DNA of 64,000 nt from Acarospora socialis (GCA_025617375.2 JAMYGW020000004.1:620001-684000), one strand, 5' to 3'. Shown: positions 44,089 to 57,233, numbered from the stretch's first letter. Translations and numbers: made by a program. Notes: generated from the sequence alone by a model not told the origin.

Positions 44089-45136
44089 CTAGGCCGGTAT
44101 GGCAATGCCGAGGATTGGGGAGCTCGCATGGTTGCTGGGAATGGCGGGGATGTCGACATCGGCCCCACTGTGGCTCTTTTCGCTATCCATGGCACTGCTG
44201 CTGTTGTGCGCTTTACTTTCGCCCTCAAGTACCGGGCCGGTCGGGTTCTTGTCGTCTCCATTCGTTTTCAAGATGGTTGTTTTCGGTGCACGCCATGATG
44301 GAAGTTGCCACGTGACACCAGTGAAGCTTTTGACATTGAAGCCTTTGCGCTCCCATTTCCGACATGGCTTCCCGGTGCGGTCGAGTGCTCGTAAGCCGGC
44401 ATTGATAGCCCCTTGGTTGGCTTTAGGGCCGAGTTTGTGGGTTGCAAGTGGTGCTACCGTGGTCCAGGGCCGAGCAGTGGGAGTACCGTTTTCGATGGCA
44501 CCATTTTCACTACATAGAGAAATATTAGCATGAATGAGAGAATAAGCAGCAGCGGCGGAGTTATAACAAGGATATATATCGACACAACAAGATGTTGTCT
44601 TAGCGATTCGTAGCAGGTGGAGTATTTCTATGACAAAGCGAAAGGAAGCCTCCAACAAGCTCTCCATCGAAGAACTTCGCGGCACGGAAGGGACAACGAG
44701 ATAGTGGAAGCGACTTAAGACATGCTTACAGCTTGGGTTTCTTCTTCGGTCCGGGCTTTCCTCTTGGTTTTGGCGTGGACTCGGTGCCGACACCAGAACC
44801 CCGTTTCGTACCAGGCTTTGGTCCCGGCATGCCCTTTTTTTTCGCTTCATCTGTCGTAGGGTCGAGGTTTGGTGTTGCACCGGGAGCGGGGGTCGAGTTT
44901 GTTTCGGACGCATTATCAGTGGATGAGGTAGAAGCGACAGGAGCGGCCGGAGTAGATGTCGACGACGAGGATGATTTGGATTTGGAGTCTTTGCGAGACG
45001 AAGGTTTGGACGAGAAGCGGGTAAGCAAGGCAGGGGAGAGGTGTAATTTGACGATCTTGCTGGACTTGGAGTTCCTCGACGGTCGGTCGGAGGACAATGA
45101 CGATGAGTTTGCTTGTGTTGAATTCTTCGACGACAT
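44089..45136 (-). CDS. IES4: INO80 chromatin-remodelling complex subunit Ies4
   Basis: A small nuclear subunit of the INO80 nucleosome remodeller. Two exons (45136-44730, 44509-44089) give 275 residues. The N-terminus is Ser/Lys-rich with SKIVKLHLSPALLTRF; AT-hook-like GPKPGTKRGSG and RGKPGPKKKPKL lie before the junction; exon 2 carries the conserved KLGPKANQGAINAGLRALDR and KSFTGVTWQLPSWRAPK. The 220-nt intron is the longest recognised in the window (GTAAGC...TATGTAG). A disordered acidic tail follows the conserved block. Assignment rests on the fungal Ies4 pattern. Confidence 0.88.
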
Positions 45137-46562
45137 GATGTATGGTTTATGGTGGAGGTATTGAAGGGTTGTAAGGGATCGCAGCCGGTGCGGTCAGCCC
45201 GGTCGGGTGAAAGGCCTTAGTGGTAATTCGGATGCTGCTTGGTCGTGGCGAGTAGGTAGTAAGTCAACGATGGCAGTCGATCTCACATCTAGTTAATTTG
45301 GTGTTTTCGTCAAGTCGGCGAGCATGACATGTAAAAAGGTGTCACGAGAGGGAATGAAGTTAAGGAGGGATGAGATGGATCGAAGGTGTTGGAAGGCGAG
45401 GTGGAAGAATGAAGCGATGTTTCATTATTACAGGTGGGTTGGGTAGGTAATTGTGGTGGTAGTAGCGGTGCGGTGGTGCGTGTGAGCATTTGCGTTTGGT
45501 CGCGAACGTAAAGTCTGGCTGCTGTTCAGGTACTGGGTATCGTTAAGGTAAAGCAGAACGGGTCGCGGTGATTGTCATTACTAGATTATTTTGAGCATAA
45601 CGGAATAACCCGCTATCCGGGACAAGGGATGACGCTAGTCTACTTCTTCACAAGCGTCTTTGCTGCTGTCAAGGTAAGGTAGGTAAGGTAGGTAAGGGAT
45701 ACTTGATTGGCTTAAAGCAGCACGCTACTCGTACGATACCTCACATAGATTTCTGTGCCCTTGCTCTATGAAAGATACCAGGTATTGTGTGGAGCACCTC
45801 ACTTATTTCAGGTTGCCTGTTCTTCCCGATGACGTTTGAAATAGGGGTGCACTCCGTGATTCTTATATCACTGCTTACAGAGCTGACCTGAATGGAGGTG
45901 CCAGGTAGGTATTATTGGTGTTTCGTACGTACGTTACGTACGATAGCCCTTTTCACCAACAGTGACACCCAGAACCGTCTGAAAGACTTCACGGTTGAAA
46001 GATCACTTCTACAAGGTACCGAGTACGGAGGCATTTGCAACGCTGGTATGTGTACTCAACTAATACTTAGGAAGATCGGTTTGACCCTGGCTATTTCTGT
46101 CAACCTTTCCAATGCATGAAGTTCGAGGTACTTCGCTCATTCCATGCCTCCTCAGCCACCGTCTTAGCCCCTTGGCCCCAGGCGGCTTTATTCTCTAATA
46201 ATCCTACCATGCACTTTATATTCGGTCATGCCGGCCATAGCTAAGAATGGGTGACCCTCGGTTGGCACAGTGTGAGCTGAAATTCCAAGCGCTCCCTACT
46301 ACCGGGGAGTATGGCGCGAGGACCGAATGATCGCGGGATGACTGCGACTGACTGTGACACTCCAAGATGGACAGCTAAGATCCAGCTCTGGCCCCAAGAG
46401 GGTCCGGCAATGCTCACGCAGGCACAGACTCAGTTTTTCGGACCATGCCCAGCTCACGTTTCAGATGTTGGAATGCGGCGGTGGTTGCGGCGTCGTCTTC
46501 AAGACTATATCTATCCATCTGTGCCTACTGTTGTATATAGCATTTCTTAGAAAACGTGTGTA
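45137..46562. other. divergent intergenic region IES4 / chitinase
   Basis: 1.4 kb between the two start codons, with a GGTAAGG repeat tract at 45671-45697 and a CGTACGT-type near-palindrome at 45924-45942. No gene was supported. Confidence 0.55.
45671..45697. repeat. GGTAAGGTAGG tandem tract
   Basis: AAGGTAAGGTAGGTAAGGTA followed by GGTAAGG is a run of 4-5-nt units. It is the longest copy of the tract also seen near 3906, 18979 and 52527. Confidence 0.7.
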
Positions 46563-47740
46563 ATGTTCAAGATGTTACTGGCTGTCTCCCACTTTTTTCC
46601 GTTAGTATTCCTGCATTGGATAACTCAAGCTCACGTCGTAGCCGGCGCCCATATTCCACATCCAAGCAGACATAATATCCGGGCAGCCGCCGCGAGCGGG
46701 AGCAACGCTGCCTACAAGTTCAACGCGGATGCCTCGGACAATGTTGCCGTCTACTTCGGACAGACCGATGCCACAGGGCGGACGAGTCTGGCCAGCATGT
46801 GTCAGGACCCCAGCGTCGACATAGTCATCCTGGCCTTCATCACTGTCTCCTTCGGCCCAGGAAACTATCCCAAACTCAACTTCGGCGCCGCCTGTGATGG
46901 CCAAACCCCACAGATGACGGCGTATGGCCCCGGTCTTCTGAGCTGTCCCAACCTAGCTTCTCAGATCGAGACTTGCCAGTCCATCGGCAAGAAGGTGTTC
47001 TTGAGTCTTGGTGGATGGGTAGCACAAACGACTTTCAACAGCGATGCGGACGCCGCACGGTTGGCAGTGACTCTGTGGAACCTTTTCGGTGCAGGCACCG
47101 ATATAGACCCAGGACTGAGACCTTTCGGCTCCGTAAAGATTGACGGGTTCGATATCGGTACCCTGCTAACGTGCCCTCTGATCCCTCTATACTGAGCTGA
47201 CTCGACACACCAGACAACGAAGACCACAAACCGGGCCAGTATGCCGGTTCCGCTTCAGCCCACTACGACACCTTTGCCTCCGCCCTGCGCACCCAATACG
47301 CCAAAGATCCCTCCAAAACCTACTACATCTCCGCCGCGCCCCAATGCCCACGACCGGACCTTTCCATCCCACCCGGCGCATTGCAGAACGCCGATTTCGT
47401 CTGGGTGCAGTTCTACAACAACGCAGCCTGCGACCTCGGCAGTCCCGGTTTCGACGCCAGTTTCGCGGCTTGGAGTGCAGATCTCGTAGCGACAGGAGCA
47501 GCGAAGGGTGGTCGTGGGCCGAAAGTCTTCATCGGCGCTCTCTCCTTTCAGAATGGTGGGACGGGTTACGTGGATTCGCAGCGGCTTGCAAGTATCGTCC
47601 AGAAAACCAAGGGAAGTGGGGCCTCGAATTTTGGTGGGGTGATGCTTTGGGACGGGGCTGAAGGACGGTTCAACGTCGATCGGAATGGGAGGAGTTATAT
47701 GCAAGCGGCGAAAGCTGCGCTGACGGGTAGTTATACTTAG
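46563..47740 (+). CDS. GH18 class III endochitinase
   Basis: A secreted chitinase. Two exons (46563-47157, 47214-47740) give 373 residues. A signal peptide (LLAVSHFFPLVFLHWITQA) is followed by a TIM-barrel with VAVYFGQT near its start and VFLSLGGWVAQT (the SxGG motif). The catalytic motif D194-G-F-D-I-D-N-E201 is split by the 56-nt intron: exon 1 ends after KIDGFDI plus one base, and exon 2 restores DNED. Near the end come VWVQFYNN and GGVMLWDGAEG, both typical of plant/fungal class III enzymes. No chitin-binding domain or GPI signal is seen. It may act in wall remodelling or nutrition. Confidence 0.93.
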
Positions 47741-47933
47741 TAGACACGTCTCGTGCGTGCCTTTCGCGCATAGGTCCCCTTTTGGCGTTGGTAGGAGATA
47801 GTTTTGTATATATTCCACCATTGTCTAGATCGAAGCCTTTGGACAATGAAGTTCTAAAATGAATTATGGGAAAGGAGACCGTTTAGTTCGCCACTAACAT
47901 CTCTAGAATTTAGGAACCGCCACAGTCCAGGCC

Positions 47934-49879
47934 TCAACTGAGCCGGATACGTTTCCCGTACTTGACACTATCTGGGAAGCGGAAAGAGACACTAACGCCC
48001 TTAGCTTTGGCGTATGTGACTGCATCAATGCTCACACCAGCACAGTTGTTGAGACAGAGTTCTTGGATCATTCCCTGCGGCTTTTGCACCAATGATTTGA
48101 CTCCCACGCCGGTTATCTTTGTATAAGAAAGATTCAGTTTCTTAAGCCGTGGACATGATTCTGCAAGGGCCTCGGCAATGAAATCGTCGACCCCTGAGTG
48201 GGATAACCGCAGATCCACGACCCCATTCAAGTAGCCGTCAGTGATCAACCCGTGGATGGCAGCCTTGTCAATCTGGCCACAGCAGCCAAGGTCTAGTTCC
48301 TTGAGTTTGCCCTTGGAGGGGTTCAATAAGATCTGAAGAGCCGGATATGTGAGTAGATGATTGTGGGACAAGTCGAAAGATTCCAGCTCGTGCAAATCAT
48401 AGTCCTCAGAGGAGTGGTTATTCTCAAGTCGAGAGAATATTATAGAAGTGCCAATCAAATAGAGATGGCGAATGGTAGAAGGGAGCTTGGGCAAGAGCTG
48501 TAATTGGGTTCTGCTGAGCTTGAGTGACCGGAGATTCAGTAACTTCGAGAAGCCCAACTCCATGAATGCAGTCTCGTTCAACCCCGCGGGTAAACATAGC
48601 TCGCTGACATCTGGTATTTGGTCAAGCAAGGAATGCTGTAAGTAACACCTGTCAGCGAACAAACTACAGATCAATATCATATACAGACCAGATTCCACAC
48701 AGCATTGACGCCAGGGTCGAGGCCATCAGTGCTGAGAGTTAAAGTTCGTAGCTTGTTGCTGATCTGCCATTGGGGAGCTACCCCAGAAATGTAGATCCAG
48801 TGGAACTCAGCACGTTCAAGCTTGTTGCAGACGTTTAGGATGCGTGTCACTGCGTCTAAGGTGATCATGCAGCTTTTCGAGACGATCAAGGTTGATAAAT
48901 TCTGCGCTAAATTTGCTGCCTCAAGCAACGACCCGCTTGTGAAACCCTGGTTGATCTCGAGGTGATATAAGCCCTTAGACCGTCTGAAGACATGTTTGAA
49001 CATGGCATCCAATTGAGTAGTGGCACAGTTGAGCGTTGCGTGAGTGATGCCTCCTTTGGAGCGCTCAACGCAAGCACGGAATGCCGTCATATTTACTGGT
49101 TTTTTTGCGCGCGAGAGGTCAAGATGAGTCCAGAGACGGGGCATAGATGACAGAAACTGGTTCCATTGCTTTGACACTCCGAGAAGGATCCTATATCAAC
49201 GATCAGGACACCATAGGTGGAGACCGAACGAATGGACTTACACCAGGGTATTAAATGGAAGGTACTTGATGATCATCTCCACGATCTCTACAGGGAGTAT
49301 AAAGAGGAAATCGACAGCTTTCGGTGGGGTCTGGTTCTGAGCCAGTCTGTTGAACATGCCTTCAAGTAGCTATAGCGGAGATTAACACAGTTCTGTTCCT
49401 CATCGACCCCTCACTTGGCCACTGTACCTTGTAGTTAGGGCCATTTGGAGGAACATTGCGGAGGCCATATTTGTATATCCCCAAAGCAAGGTCCGCCTTA
49501 TCCAGTAGCTGTAATACTTGGCCAGTTCTGAGATAGCCCTTAACACAGTAAGCCCTTTTCTATGCTATGTGGTACGCAGCACCCTCCATACCGTCGCCGC
49601 GGACTTTTCTAGGTCGATCATGCGCTTAGCATCTCGAAGTGCTGCTTGCAGATCGCCGAGTTTCGTGTAAGTTGCAGCACGGTTATCCAGAGCACCTATG
49701 GATGCCCTATCGCTCCGGTTGATTGCCTGTAGAGTCAGGTGCTTGATTATTGAACTAAGGGGTTCGCAGCATACAGCAGTGAAGGCTGGTAGGGCCTCCC
49801 GGTATTTCTTCGTTCGATAGAGTCGCTGTCCAATTTGCTGTGCCTCTTCAGCGGACAAGCTGCGATAATTCTCCGTCAT
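47934..49879 (-). CDS. pof3: F-box/TPR/LRR protein (Pof3-like)
   Basis: A probable substrate receptor of an SCF ubiquitin ligase; S. pombe Pof3 acts in genome stability. Five exons (49879-49592, 49538-49428, 49369-49242, 49190-48689, 48635-47934) give 576 residues. The N-terminus has TPR repeats (QQIGQRLYRTKKYREALPAF, NRAATYTKLGDLQAALRDA), then the F-box FILPVEIVEMIIKYLPFNTL with SKQWNQFLSSMPRLW, then leucine-rich repeats (LRSLKLSRTQLQLLPKLP, LKELDLGCCGQIDKAAIHGL, LKKLNLSYTKITGVGVKSL). Introns are 51-58 nt; intron 4 has a GTCTGT donor. The TPR/F-box/LRR order is characteristic. Confidence 0.88.
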
Positions 49880-50129
49880 GATGTCGATGTAATTGTATTT
49901 ACAGGAGCACCTAACTCGCGTCGACGCGAAACCGCGCCTATGAATTTGTTACGGTCACCCCTTAAAGCTAATGACGCTGCGATTGTCATGGGGTGCTTTT
50001 ACGAACGAGATAGATAGGACCATTTCAAATCTCGCTCTAAGATAGACTTATGTCGGGCAATATACACTGCATGGATACCCAGATGATGATACAGGATTGC
50101 TGAAGAACAATCCAGAGCTCGATTTCAAA

Positions 50130-52342
50130 ATGGCAAGCATCGACAATCTGTTCAAGGTGAGCACTCAAGATTTGGTCGACCAACGCAGTAGGTGACGATT
50201 TTCAGAAGCCGTCCTTCGGTAATCAGAAACGCAAGTTAGAGTCGAGCCGGAACCCAGGTACTTCTTCACGAGGAGCGTTGTGAAGAGGGCGTCAGGCTAA
50301 GGGGCGTAGATGAGATATACAAATCGGCAAAACTCAGCCTCAACGGCAATGCTAAACACGATCGGCAAGCTACCGTTCAGGAAGAGGAGGAATATAGTGT
50401 GGCAGGTCCAGAGCTTCCAACGGGAGAAGAGAATGACCTGGAACCGGACGATGATGAGGAGGGCCGATTCTTTGGCGGCGGTATAACGCAAGACACGGCC
50501 ACCGTCCTGGACTTCATTGATGAACGCGACAAGGATGACCTTGTTGTAGGCACACTCCTGGAGCGCGCAATGGAGCATGAGCTGAAACGGATATAGCAAG
50601 AGAAGATAGATACGACCTGGCTGCGAAAGACCGCGTTAAAATTTGAGAGGAGGATATCAAAGAACGCAGAGCTGCGCGCAAAGTTCGAAGACGAGCCTCA
50701 GAAGTACGTGTGGAAGACCTGTCAATCAGTGTGGGTTCCACCTAACCTGCCATTGTAGGTTCATGGGCTCCGAAGCAGACCTCGACGCTGACATCAAAGC
50801 ACTTTCAATTCTATCAGAGCATCCGGAGCTTTACGAGGAATTTGCAAAATTAGGCTGCGTCGACTCGCTTGTCTCGTTGCTTTCGCATGAGAATACAGAT
50901 ATTGCAATCGATACTGTAGAGATCATCAGCGAGTTGACGGATGAGGAGGTAAACGCCGAACAAGAGCAATGGGATTCTTTAGTCGACAGGATGGTGAGCA
51001 GAATCTCTCCATTATTGAGTGCCACCTGACCAAGAACGAAGCTTGAGGCAGGCCTGCTGGATCTACTAGTTCAGAATTTCTCACGTTTCAACGAAGAAAA
51101 CGATTCAGATAGAAATGGTGTCTATCATGCTCTAAGTATGTTCTCTCTGATCTGAGAGTGATCGAAAGCTGAGCTTGAAGAGGTGTGCTAGAAAATCTTG
51201 CTTCCCGCTCATCAGTAGCTGAGAAGATCGGACGAGAAACATCGGTGTTACCCTTACTACTCAAACGGATACAGGTAGCGGAGTCTCCTGTCAGCCAGAA
51301 CAAGCAGTATGCGGCCGAAGTCCTGGCAATTCTGCTTCAATCCTCCGCTGCGAACCGAAAAGGTCTTGCTAGCCTTGACGGTGTAGATATACTCCTGCAA
51401 TTGCTCAGTGCTTATCGAAAACGAGATCCTCCCAAGGACTCAGATGAAGAAGAATATGTCGAGAACGTCTTTGACTGTGTTACATGTCTTGCAGAACAAG
51501 CCGAGGGAAAGGAGAAATTCGTGGAGGCGGAGGGGGTTGAGCTATGCCTCATTATGCTGAGGGAGGGCAGGATGAGTAAACCCAGGGCATTGAGGCTCTT
51601 GGATCATGCCTTGAGTGGCCAAGACGCTGCCATTGCTTGCGAAAGACTCGTCGAGTCTGCAGGATTGAAGACTGTGTTTGGCATGTTCATGAAAAATGTC
51701 AGTTACAGTCTGATGGTCTGGCCTAATTGTTGGCTAAGTATTTACAGCAAGATAACCAAACCACTGAGCATTTTATCGGAATACTGGCCTCACTTCTTCG
51801 CCTACTGCCAGGTGGTTCAGCAGGGAGAATAAGAACCCTTGCCAAATTCGTTGAGAAAGACTATGAGAAGATTGCTAAGATAGTAAAGCTGAGGAAACAA
51901 TATGCTGCGCAAGTTCAGGCTGTCGAAAGAGGCATCAAGGAGGAGCAGGGTACGTCAAATGCCAAGGATGCTGAGGATATGGCAGACCAGTGGCTGTCAC
52001 GGAGACTTGACGCGGGGCTTTTCTGTCTTCAGGTAGGTGTCGTTCCTGATCTCATTCGAGGTGTCCTGGTAACCTTGACCTACTCAGACTATTGACGTTA
52101 TTCTCGCATGGCTTGTTGCGGAAGACGACGGCGCGAGACGAAGGATAGAAGAGCTGCTGGCCGACCAGGACGAGTCAATTTCTATCATCAAAGCGACATT
52201 GCAGGGTAAGAAGTTCTCTTCTGATTTGTATTGCTTTTTACTGACGTCCCTCGCAGAGCAACTCAGTAGTATGGGTAGTGCAGACGGCGACGGCGACCCA
52301 ACTGCAAAAGGTATGCTTGAGACATTATTGAAATTCTTGTAA
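50130..52342 (+). CDS. CTNNBL1: beta-catenin-like protein 1 (CTNNBL1)
   Basis: A nuclear ARM-type protein associated with the Prp19/CDC5L splicing complex. Ten exons join to 584 residues: 50130-50156, 50206-50257, 50310-50545, 50597-50703, 50759-50993, 51042-51135, 51183-51697, 51748-52032, 52088-52205, 52257-52342. Landmarks are MASIDNLFKKPSFGNQKRKL, the acidic linker ending GRFFGGGITQDTATVLDFID, KFMGSEADLDADIKALSILS, EAGLLDLLVQNFSRFNEEND and the C-terminal MLETLLKFL. Nine introns of 47-55 nt include one GTCAGT donor. Exon 3 begins at the AG of GGGCGTAG; the earlier AG at 50301 would bring a stop into frame. Confidence 0.93.
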
Positions 52343-52795
52343 TACCATCGAGTATGCTAGATAGTTGTAATAAATGTCTCTGGCCTGCAAAGATGCTTGA
52401 ACCACTATTCACGCCATGGCTAAAGATATAAGTGGTGTAGATACTCCTCAAACCACCATGACTGGGTCTACTCAGGAACGCTTACTAACACGCGTGGCGC
52501 TAGTTACGATGCGGCTCAAAACATGAAAGGTAAGGTAGGCGGCGCAAAGGAACTTCGCTTTCGCTCATACCACGCTGAAGGCACAACGGAACCCTTCGCT
52601 CTCGCCATCCTTACTTTTCATGGGATACAGATGATCTGGAGCTGAGAGTGACTCGCTTTGCAGGCAAGCTGCTCAGGTTACCTTCGCCTGGGGCTGCGTG
52701 TTACCTTATTCGGCCGCCACCACCTTCGACCGGACTGAGTTGCAACACCTTTCAACGACTAATACCGTACTAGTTTTCTGAGCAACAATCACATC
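52343..52795. other. intergenic / RPB2 promoter
   Basis: About 450 nt between CTNNBL1 and RPB2. AAGGTAAGGTAGG occurs at 52527-52539, about 260 nt before the RPB2 ATG. No gene was supported. Confidence 0.6.
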
Positions 52796-55700
52796 ATGGC
52801 GGACTATGAGGAAGCATACGACGATGGGTACATAGAAGAGGACGAAGTGCAAGAGGAGGGCAGCGGAGGTATCACGGCAGAGGATTGCTGGACGGTTATC
52901 TCGTCTTTCTTCGACACTAAAGGCCTTGTATCGCAGCAACTTGACTCCTTCGATGAATTTGTCTCCACTACAATGCAGGAGCTGGTTGAGGAGAACTCCC
53001 AACTCACTCTTGACCAGAATGCGCCACAGTCAGAAGACGACTCGGATCCGATTGTGCTACGGAGATATGAGATTAAATTTGGCACGATGCTTCTTTCGAG
53101 ACCTGCAATGACAGAAGGCGACGGAAGTACAAGTATCATGTTGCCGCAGGAGGCACGATTACGGAACCTTACGTACTCTAGTCCACTTTATCTGGAGATG
53201 ACGAAGAAGGTGTCAGTGGCTCGAGAACGCCCCATGGTGGAGCCCAGCGATGATGGAGGTGCCGGTGAAGATGTCGATCTTCAAAAACAACCGTCTGGGA
53301 CCTACTTGCATTGGGAGAATGAAGATGGGATCGATGAAGAGCAGGAACCGACAAAGGTCTTTGTTGGCAAACTACCAATAATGCTGAAGTCGAAATACTG
53401 TGTTCTCAAAGATCTGAGCGAGCAAGAACTATATGCTTGGAACGAGTGTCCTTACGATCAAGGCGGTTACTTTATTATCAATGGTAGCGAGAAGGTCCTC
53501 ATAGCACAGGAACGCAGTGCTGCCAATATCGTGCAAGTATTCAAGAAAGCGCCTCCGAGTCCTACACCATATGTCGCGGAGATTCGCAGTGCTGTCGAGA
53601 AGGGATCACGGCTCATCTCGAGTATGCAGATAAAGCTCTTTGCAAAAGGCGAGGGATCGAAGGGTGGCTTCGGACAAACTATCAAATCGACTCTACCTTA
53701 CATCAAGTCCGAGATACCTATTGCCATCGTCTTCCGAGCTTTGGGCGTCGTATCAGATGAGGATATCTTGAACCACATATGCTATGATCGGAATGACACT
53801 CAGATGTTAGAGATGCTAAAGCCATGCATTGAAGAAGCGTTCGTCATTCAAGATCGCGAAGTAGCTCTTGACTTTATCGGCAAACGTGGCAATTCGCAAG
53901 GCATCACGCGCGACAAGCGTATCAAGTATGCTCGAGACATAATGCAAAAGGAGCTTCTGCCTCACATCTCGCAAACCGAGGGCAGCGAAACCAGGAAGGC
54001 GTTCTTTCTAGGGTATATGGTTCACCGAATGCTTCAGTGCGCCCTTGGCCGGCGTGAAGTTGACGACAGAGATCATTTCGGGAAAAAACGCTTGGACTTA
54101 GCAGGACCTTTGCTTGCAAATCTGTTTCGAATGCTCTTCAACAAGCTCACAAAAGACGTCTACAAGTATCTTCAGAAATGTGTTGAGAACAATCGTGAAT
54201 TCAATCTTACTCTAGGGGTCAAGTCTACCACAATCACCAACGGCCTGAAGTACTCTCTGGCAACTGGTAACTGGGGAGATCAGAAGAAGGCTGCCTCGTC
54301 CAAAGCTGGGGTGTCTCAAGTCCTCAACAGATATACATTCGCTTCGACGCTCTCGCACTTACGACGAACCAATACACCTATCGGTCGTGATGGTAAGATT
54401 GCCAAACCCAGGCAGTTGCACAATACGCACTGGGGACTCGTGTGCCCAGCGGAAACGCCAGAAGGGCAGGCCTGTGGTCTTGTGAAGAACCTGGCGCTTA
54501 TGTGTTATATTTCTGTGGGCACGCCCAGCGAACCGATCATCGACTTCATGGTCCAGAGAAATATGGAGGTGTTGGAGGAATACGAACCTCAAAGATCTCC
54601 GAACGCTACCAAAGTATTCGTGAATGGCGTGTGGGTTGGAGTCCATTCCGACCCTGTACACCTTGTCAACACTGTACAAGCTGTTCGAAGGGGTCACATG
54701 ATCTCCCACGAAGTTAGTCTCGTCAGGGATATCCGAGATCGGGAATTCAAGATTTTCACAGATGCTGGACGAGTCTGCAGACCATTGTTTGTTATTGACA
54801 ATGACCCCAAAAGCCCGAGATGTGGCAGCCTCGTCCTTACCAAGGAGCACATTAACAAGCTTGAGGACTACAAAGACTTATCTGCAGAGATGCAGGAGAA
54901 GATAAGGGAGAAAGAAGAGGTGGAGAAGGAAGTTAAAGAGGACGGTACTCCTTATGGCTGGAACGGTCTAATAAAGAGAGGTGTTGTTGAGTACGTCGAT
55001 GCCGAGGAGGAAGAAACAGTAATGATAGTCATGACACCCGAAGACTTGGAGATCTCAAGACAACTACAAGCCGGTTACGTTCTACCAGAGCCTTCGGATA
55101 CCTCGGAGGCCCTAATGAAACGTGTCAAAGCTCCAATGAATCCTACAGCGCACACGTGGACTCACTGTGAGATTCACCCCAGTATGATTCTGGGTATATG
55201 TGCCAGCATCATTCCGTTCCCAGATCATAATCAGGTAAGTCAGTACTGCTCTGTTGGAGGACGCTCTAATAACTATATCAGTCCCCTCGTAATACCTATC
55301 AATCCGCCATGGGTAAGCAAGCCATGGGGGTCTTCCTCACAAACTACGAGCAGCGTATGGATACGATGGCGAACATCCTTTACTATCCTCAAAAGCCTCT
55401 AGCTACTACAAGGTCAATGGAGTTCCTAAAGTTCCGAGAATTACCCGCAGGCCAGAATGCCATCGTTGCCATCGCCTGCTACTCCGGGTATAATCAGGAA
55501 GATTCCGTTATCATGAACCAAAGCAGCATCGATCGTGGGCTCTTCCGCAGTCTCTTTTACAGATCTTACACCGACCAGGAAAAGCGAATCGGAATGTCAG
55601 TCGTCGAGCAATTCGAGAAGCCAATGCGAAGTGATACGCTGAAGCTTAAACACGGCACTTATGACAAACTCGACGACGACGGGATTGTAGCACCTGGGGT

Positions 55701-56725
55701 GCGAGTCTCCGGCGAGGATATCATTATTGGCAAGACGGCTCCGATCGCGCCAGATGCGGAAGAGCTTGGCCAGCGCACAAAGTTGCATATCAAGCGGGAC
55801 GTATCAACACCTCTACGGAGTACTGAGAACGGCATTGTCGATCAGGTCCTCCTGACCACAAATGCAGAAGGCCTCCGGTTTGTCAAGGTCCGGATGAGAA
55901 CGACCAAGATCCCGCAAATCGGCGACAAGTTCGCTTCCCGTCACGGGCAGAAGGGTACCATTGGTATTACTTATCGCCAGGAGGACATGCCTTTCACAAA
56001 GGAAGGCATCGTGCCAGATCTCATCATCAATCCTCACGCCATTCCATCTCGTATGACTATTGCTCACTTAATCGAGTGTCAACTCAGCAAGGTCTCTTCT
56101 CTTCGTGGTTTCGAAGGGGACGCTACTCCGTTTACCGAAATCACGGTTGACTCGGTTTCAAAGCTGCTGCGTGAACATGGCTATCAATCCCGGGGATTCG
56201 AGGTCATGTACAACGGGCACACGGGGCGAAAGCTAGTAGCACAAGTTTTCTTGGGCCCAACCTACTATCAGCGTTTGCGACATATGGTGGATGACAAGAT
56301 TCACGCACGGGCTAGGGGACCAGTGCAGATACTGACCCGGCAACCCGTCGAAGGGCGAGCCAGAGACGGAGGTCTTCGTTTCGGGGAGATGGAGCGTGAT
56401 TGCATGATCTCGCACGGTGCAAGTTCTTTCTTGAAGGAGAGGTTGTTTGAGGTCTCGGACGCCTTCAGAGTTCACATTTGTGACATTTGCGGGCTTATGA
56501 CCCCAGTTGCGTAAGTCATCGCCTTGCAAAAACTTACATTTATTTGTCTAACTCTTCTCCAGGAATCTCAAAAAGAATTCTTTTGAATGTCGACCTTGCC
56601 GGAATAAAACGAAGATTTCGCAGGTCCATATCCCTTACGCTGCCAAGCTGCTATTCCAGGAGCTCGCCTCCATGAATATTGCAGCTCGCATGTACACCAA
56701 GAGATCCGGTGTAACCGTTCGTTAG
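52796..56725 (+). CDS. RPB2: DNA-directed RNA polymerase II second-largest subunit
   Basis: The catalytic beta-type subunit of RNA polymerase II, and a standard fungal phylogenetic marker. Three exons (52796-55234, 55282-56510, 56563-56725) give 1,276 residues. The N-terminus is acidic ([18 protein letters not shown]). Key blocks are [55 protein letters not shown] and the C-terminal zinc site CDICG...CRPCRN split by intron 2. Introns are 47 and 52 nt. It ends RSGVTVR. No internal break is seen. It is the best gene in the window for placing the organism. Confidence 0.98.
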
Positions 56726-57233
56726 AGCGCTGACGGATTCCTCATTTCTACTGTTCTCATGCGACTATTTTGAGCTCTTCTTACCCTCTCGTCTTCATTA
56801 AACGGACTCTGCATGGCGACGGCGTTGGCATGTGGCGAGGTCTGAAGGGGGCATCAAATTTCATCTGGAGGCTGGACAATCTCCGTCTGACTTGTAACAA
56901 CATGGTCATAAAGCGGAGAAATGTACACCAGTATTAGAAGATATATGTAATCACCACCCAAACTCGACCACGATTGGCTACTTCTTTGACACCGTACGTG
57001 CCACGCAAGGCAAGACTTCCATTCCAAGCTCCAGTGCTCAGATCTCCCCGCCCTATCCCCCCTCTGTTGTACAAACCCCCATCCAATCTCTGCCAGGTCT
57101 CAGCATCATCACCCACGCACCCACGCACCCACGCACCCATCTGCGCAAGATCTCATATCCTAAGCTCCGAAAGACACATTAGCATCTCCCTCATTCCGCG
57201 TTTCCACAGCCAGCCCAGCCGCGCGGATCCCAC
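56726..57233. other. convergent intergenic region
   Basis: About 510 nt between the 3' ends of RPB2 (+) and TOM6 (-). It contains a short CACCCACG repeat at about 57109-57138. No gene was supported. Confidence 0.6.
57109..57138. repeat. short tandem repeat (CACCCACG)n
   Basis: An 8-nt unit is repeated a little over three times in the TOM6 3' flank. It is directly visible; no function is implied. Confidence 0.7.
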
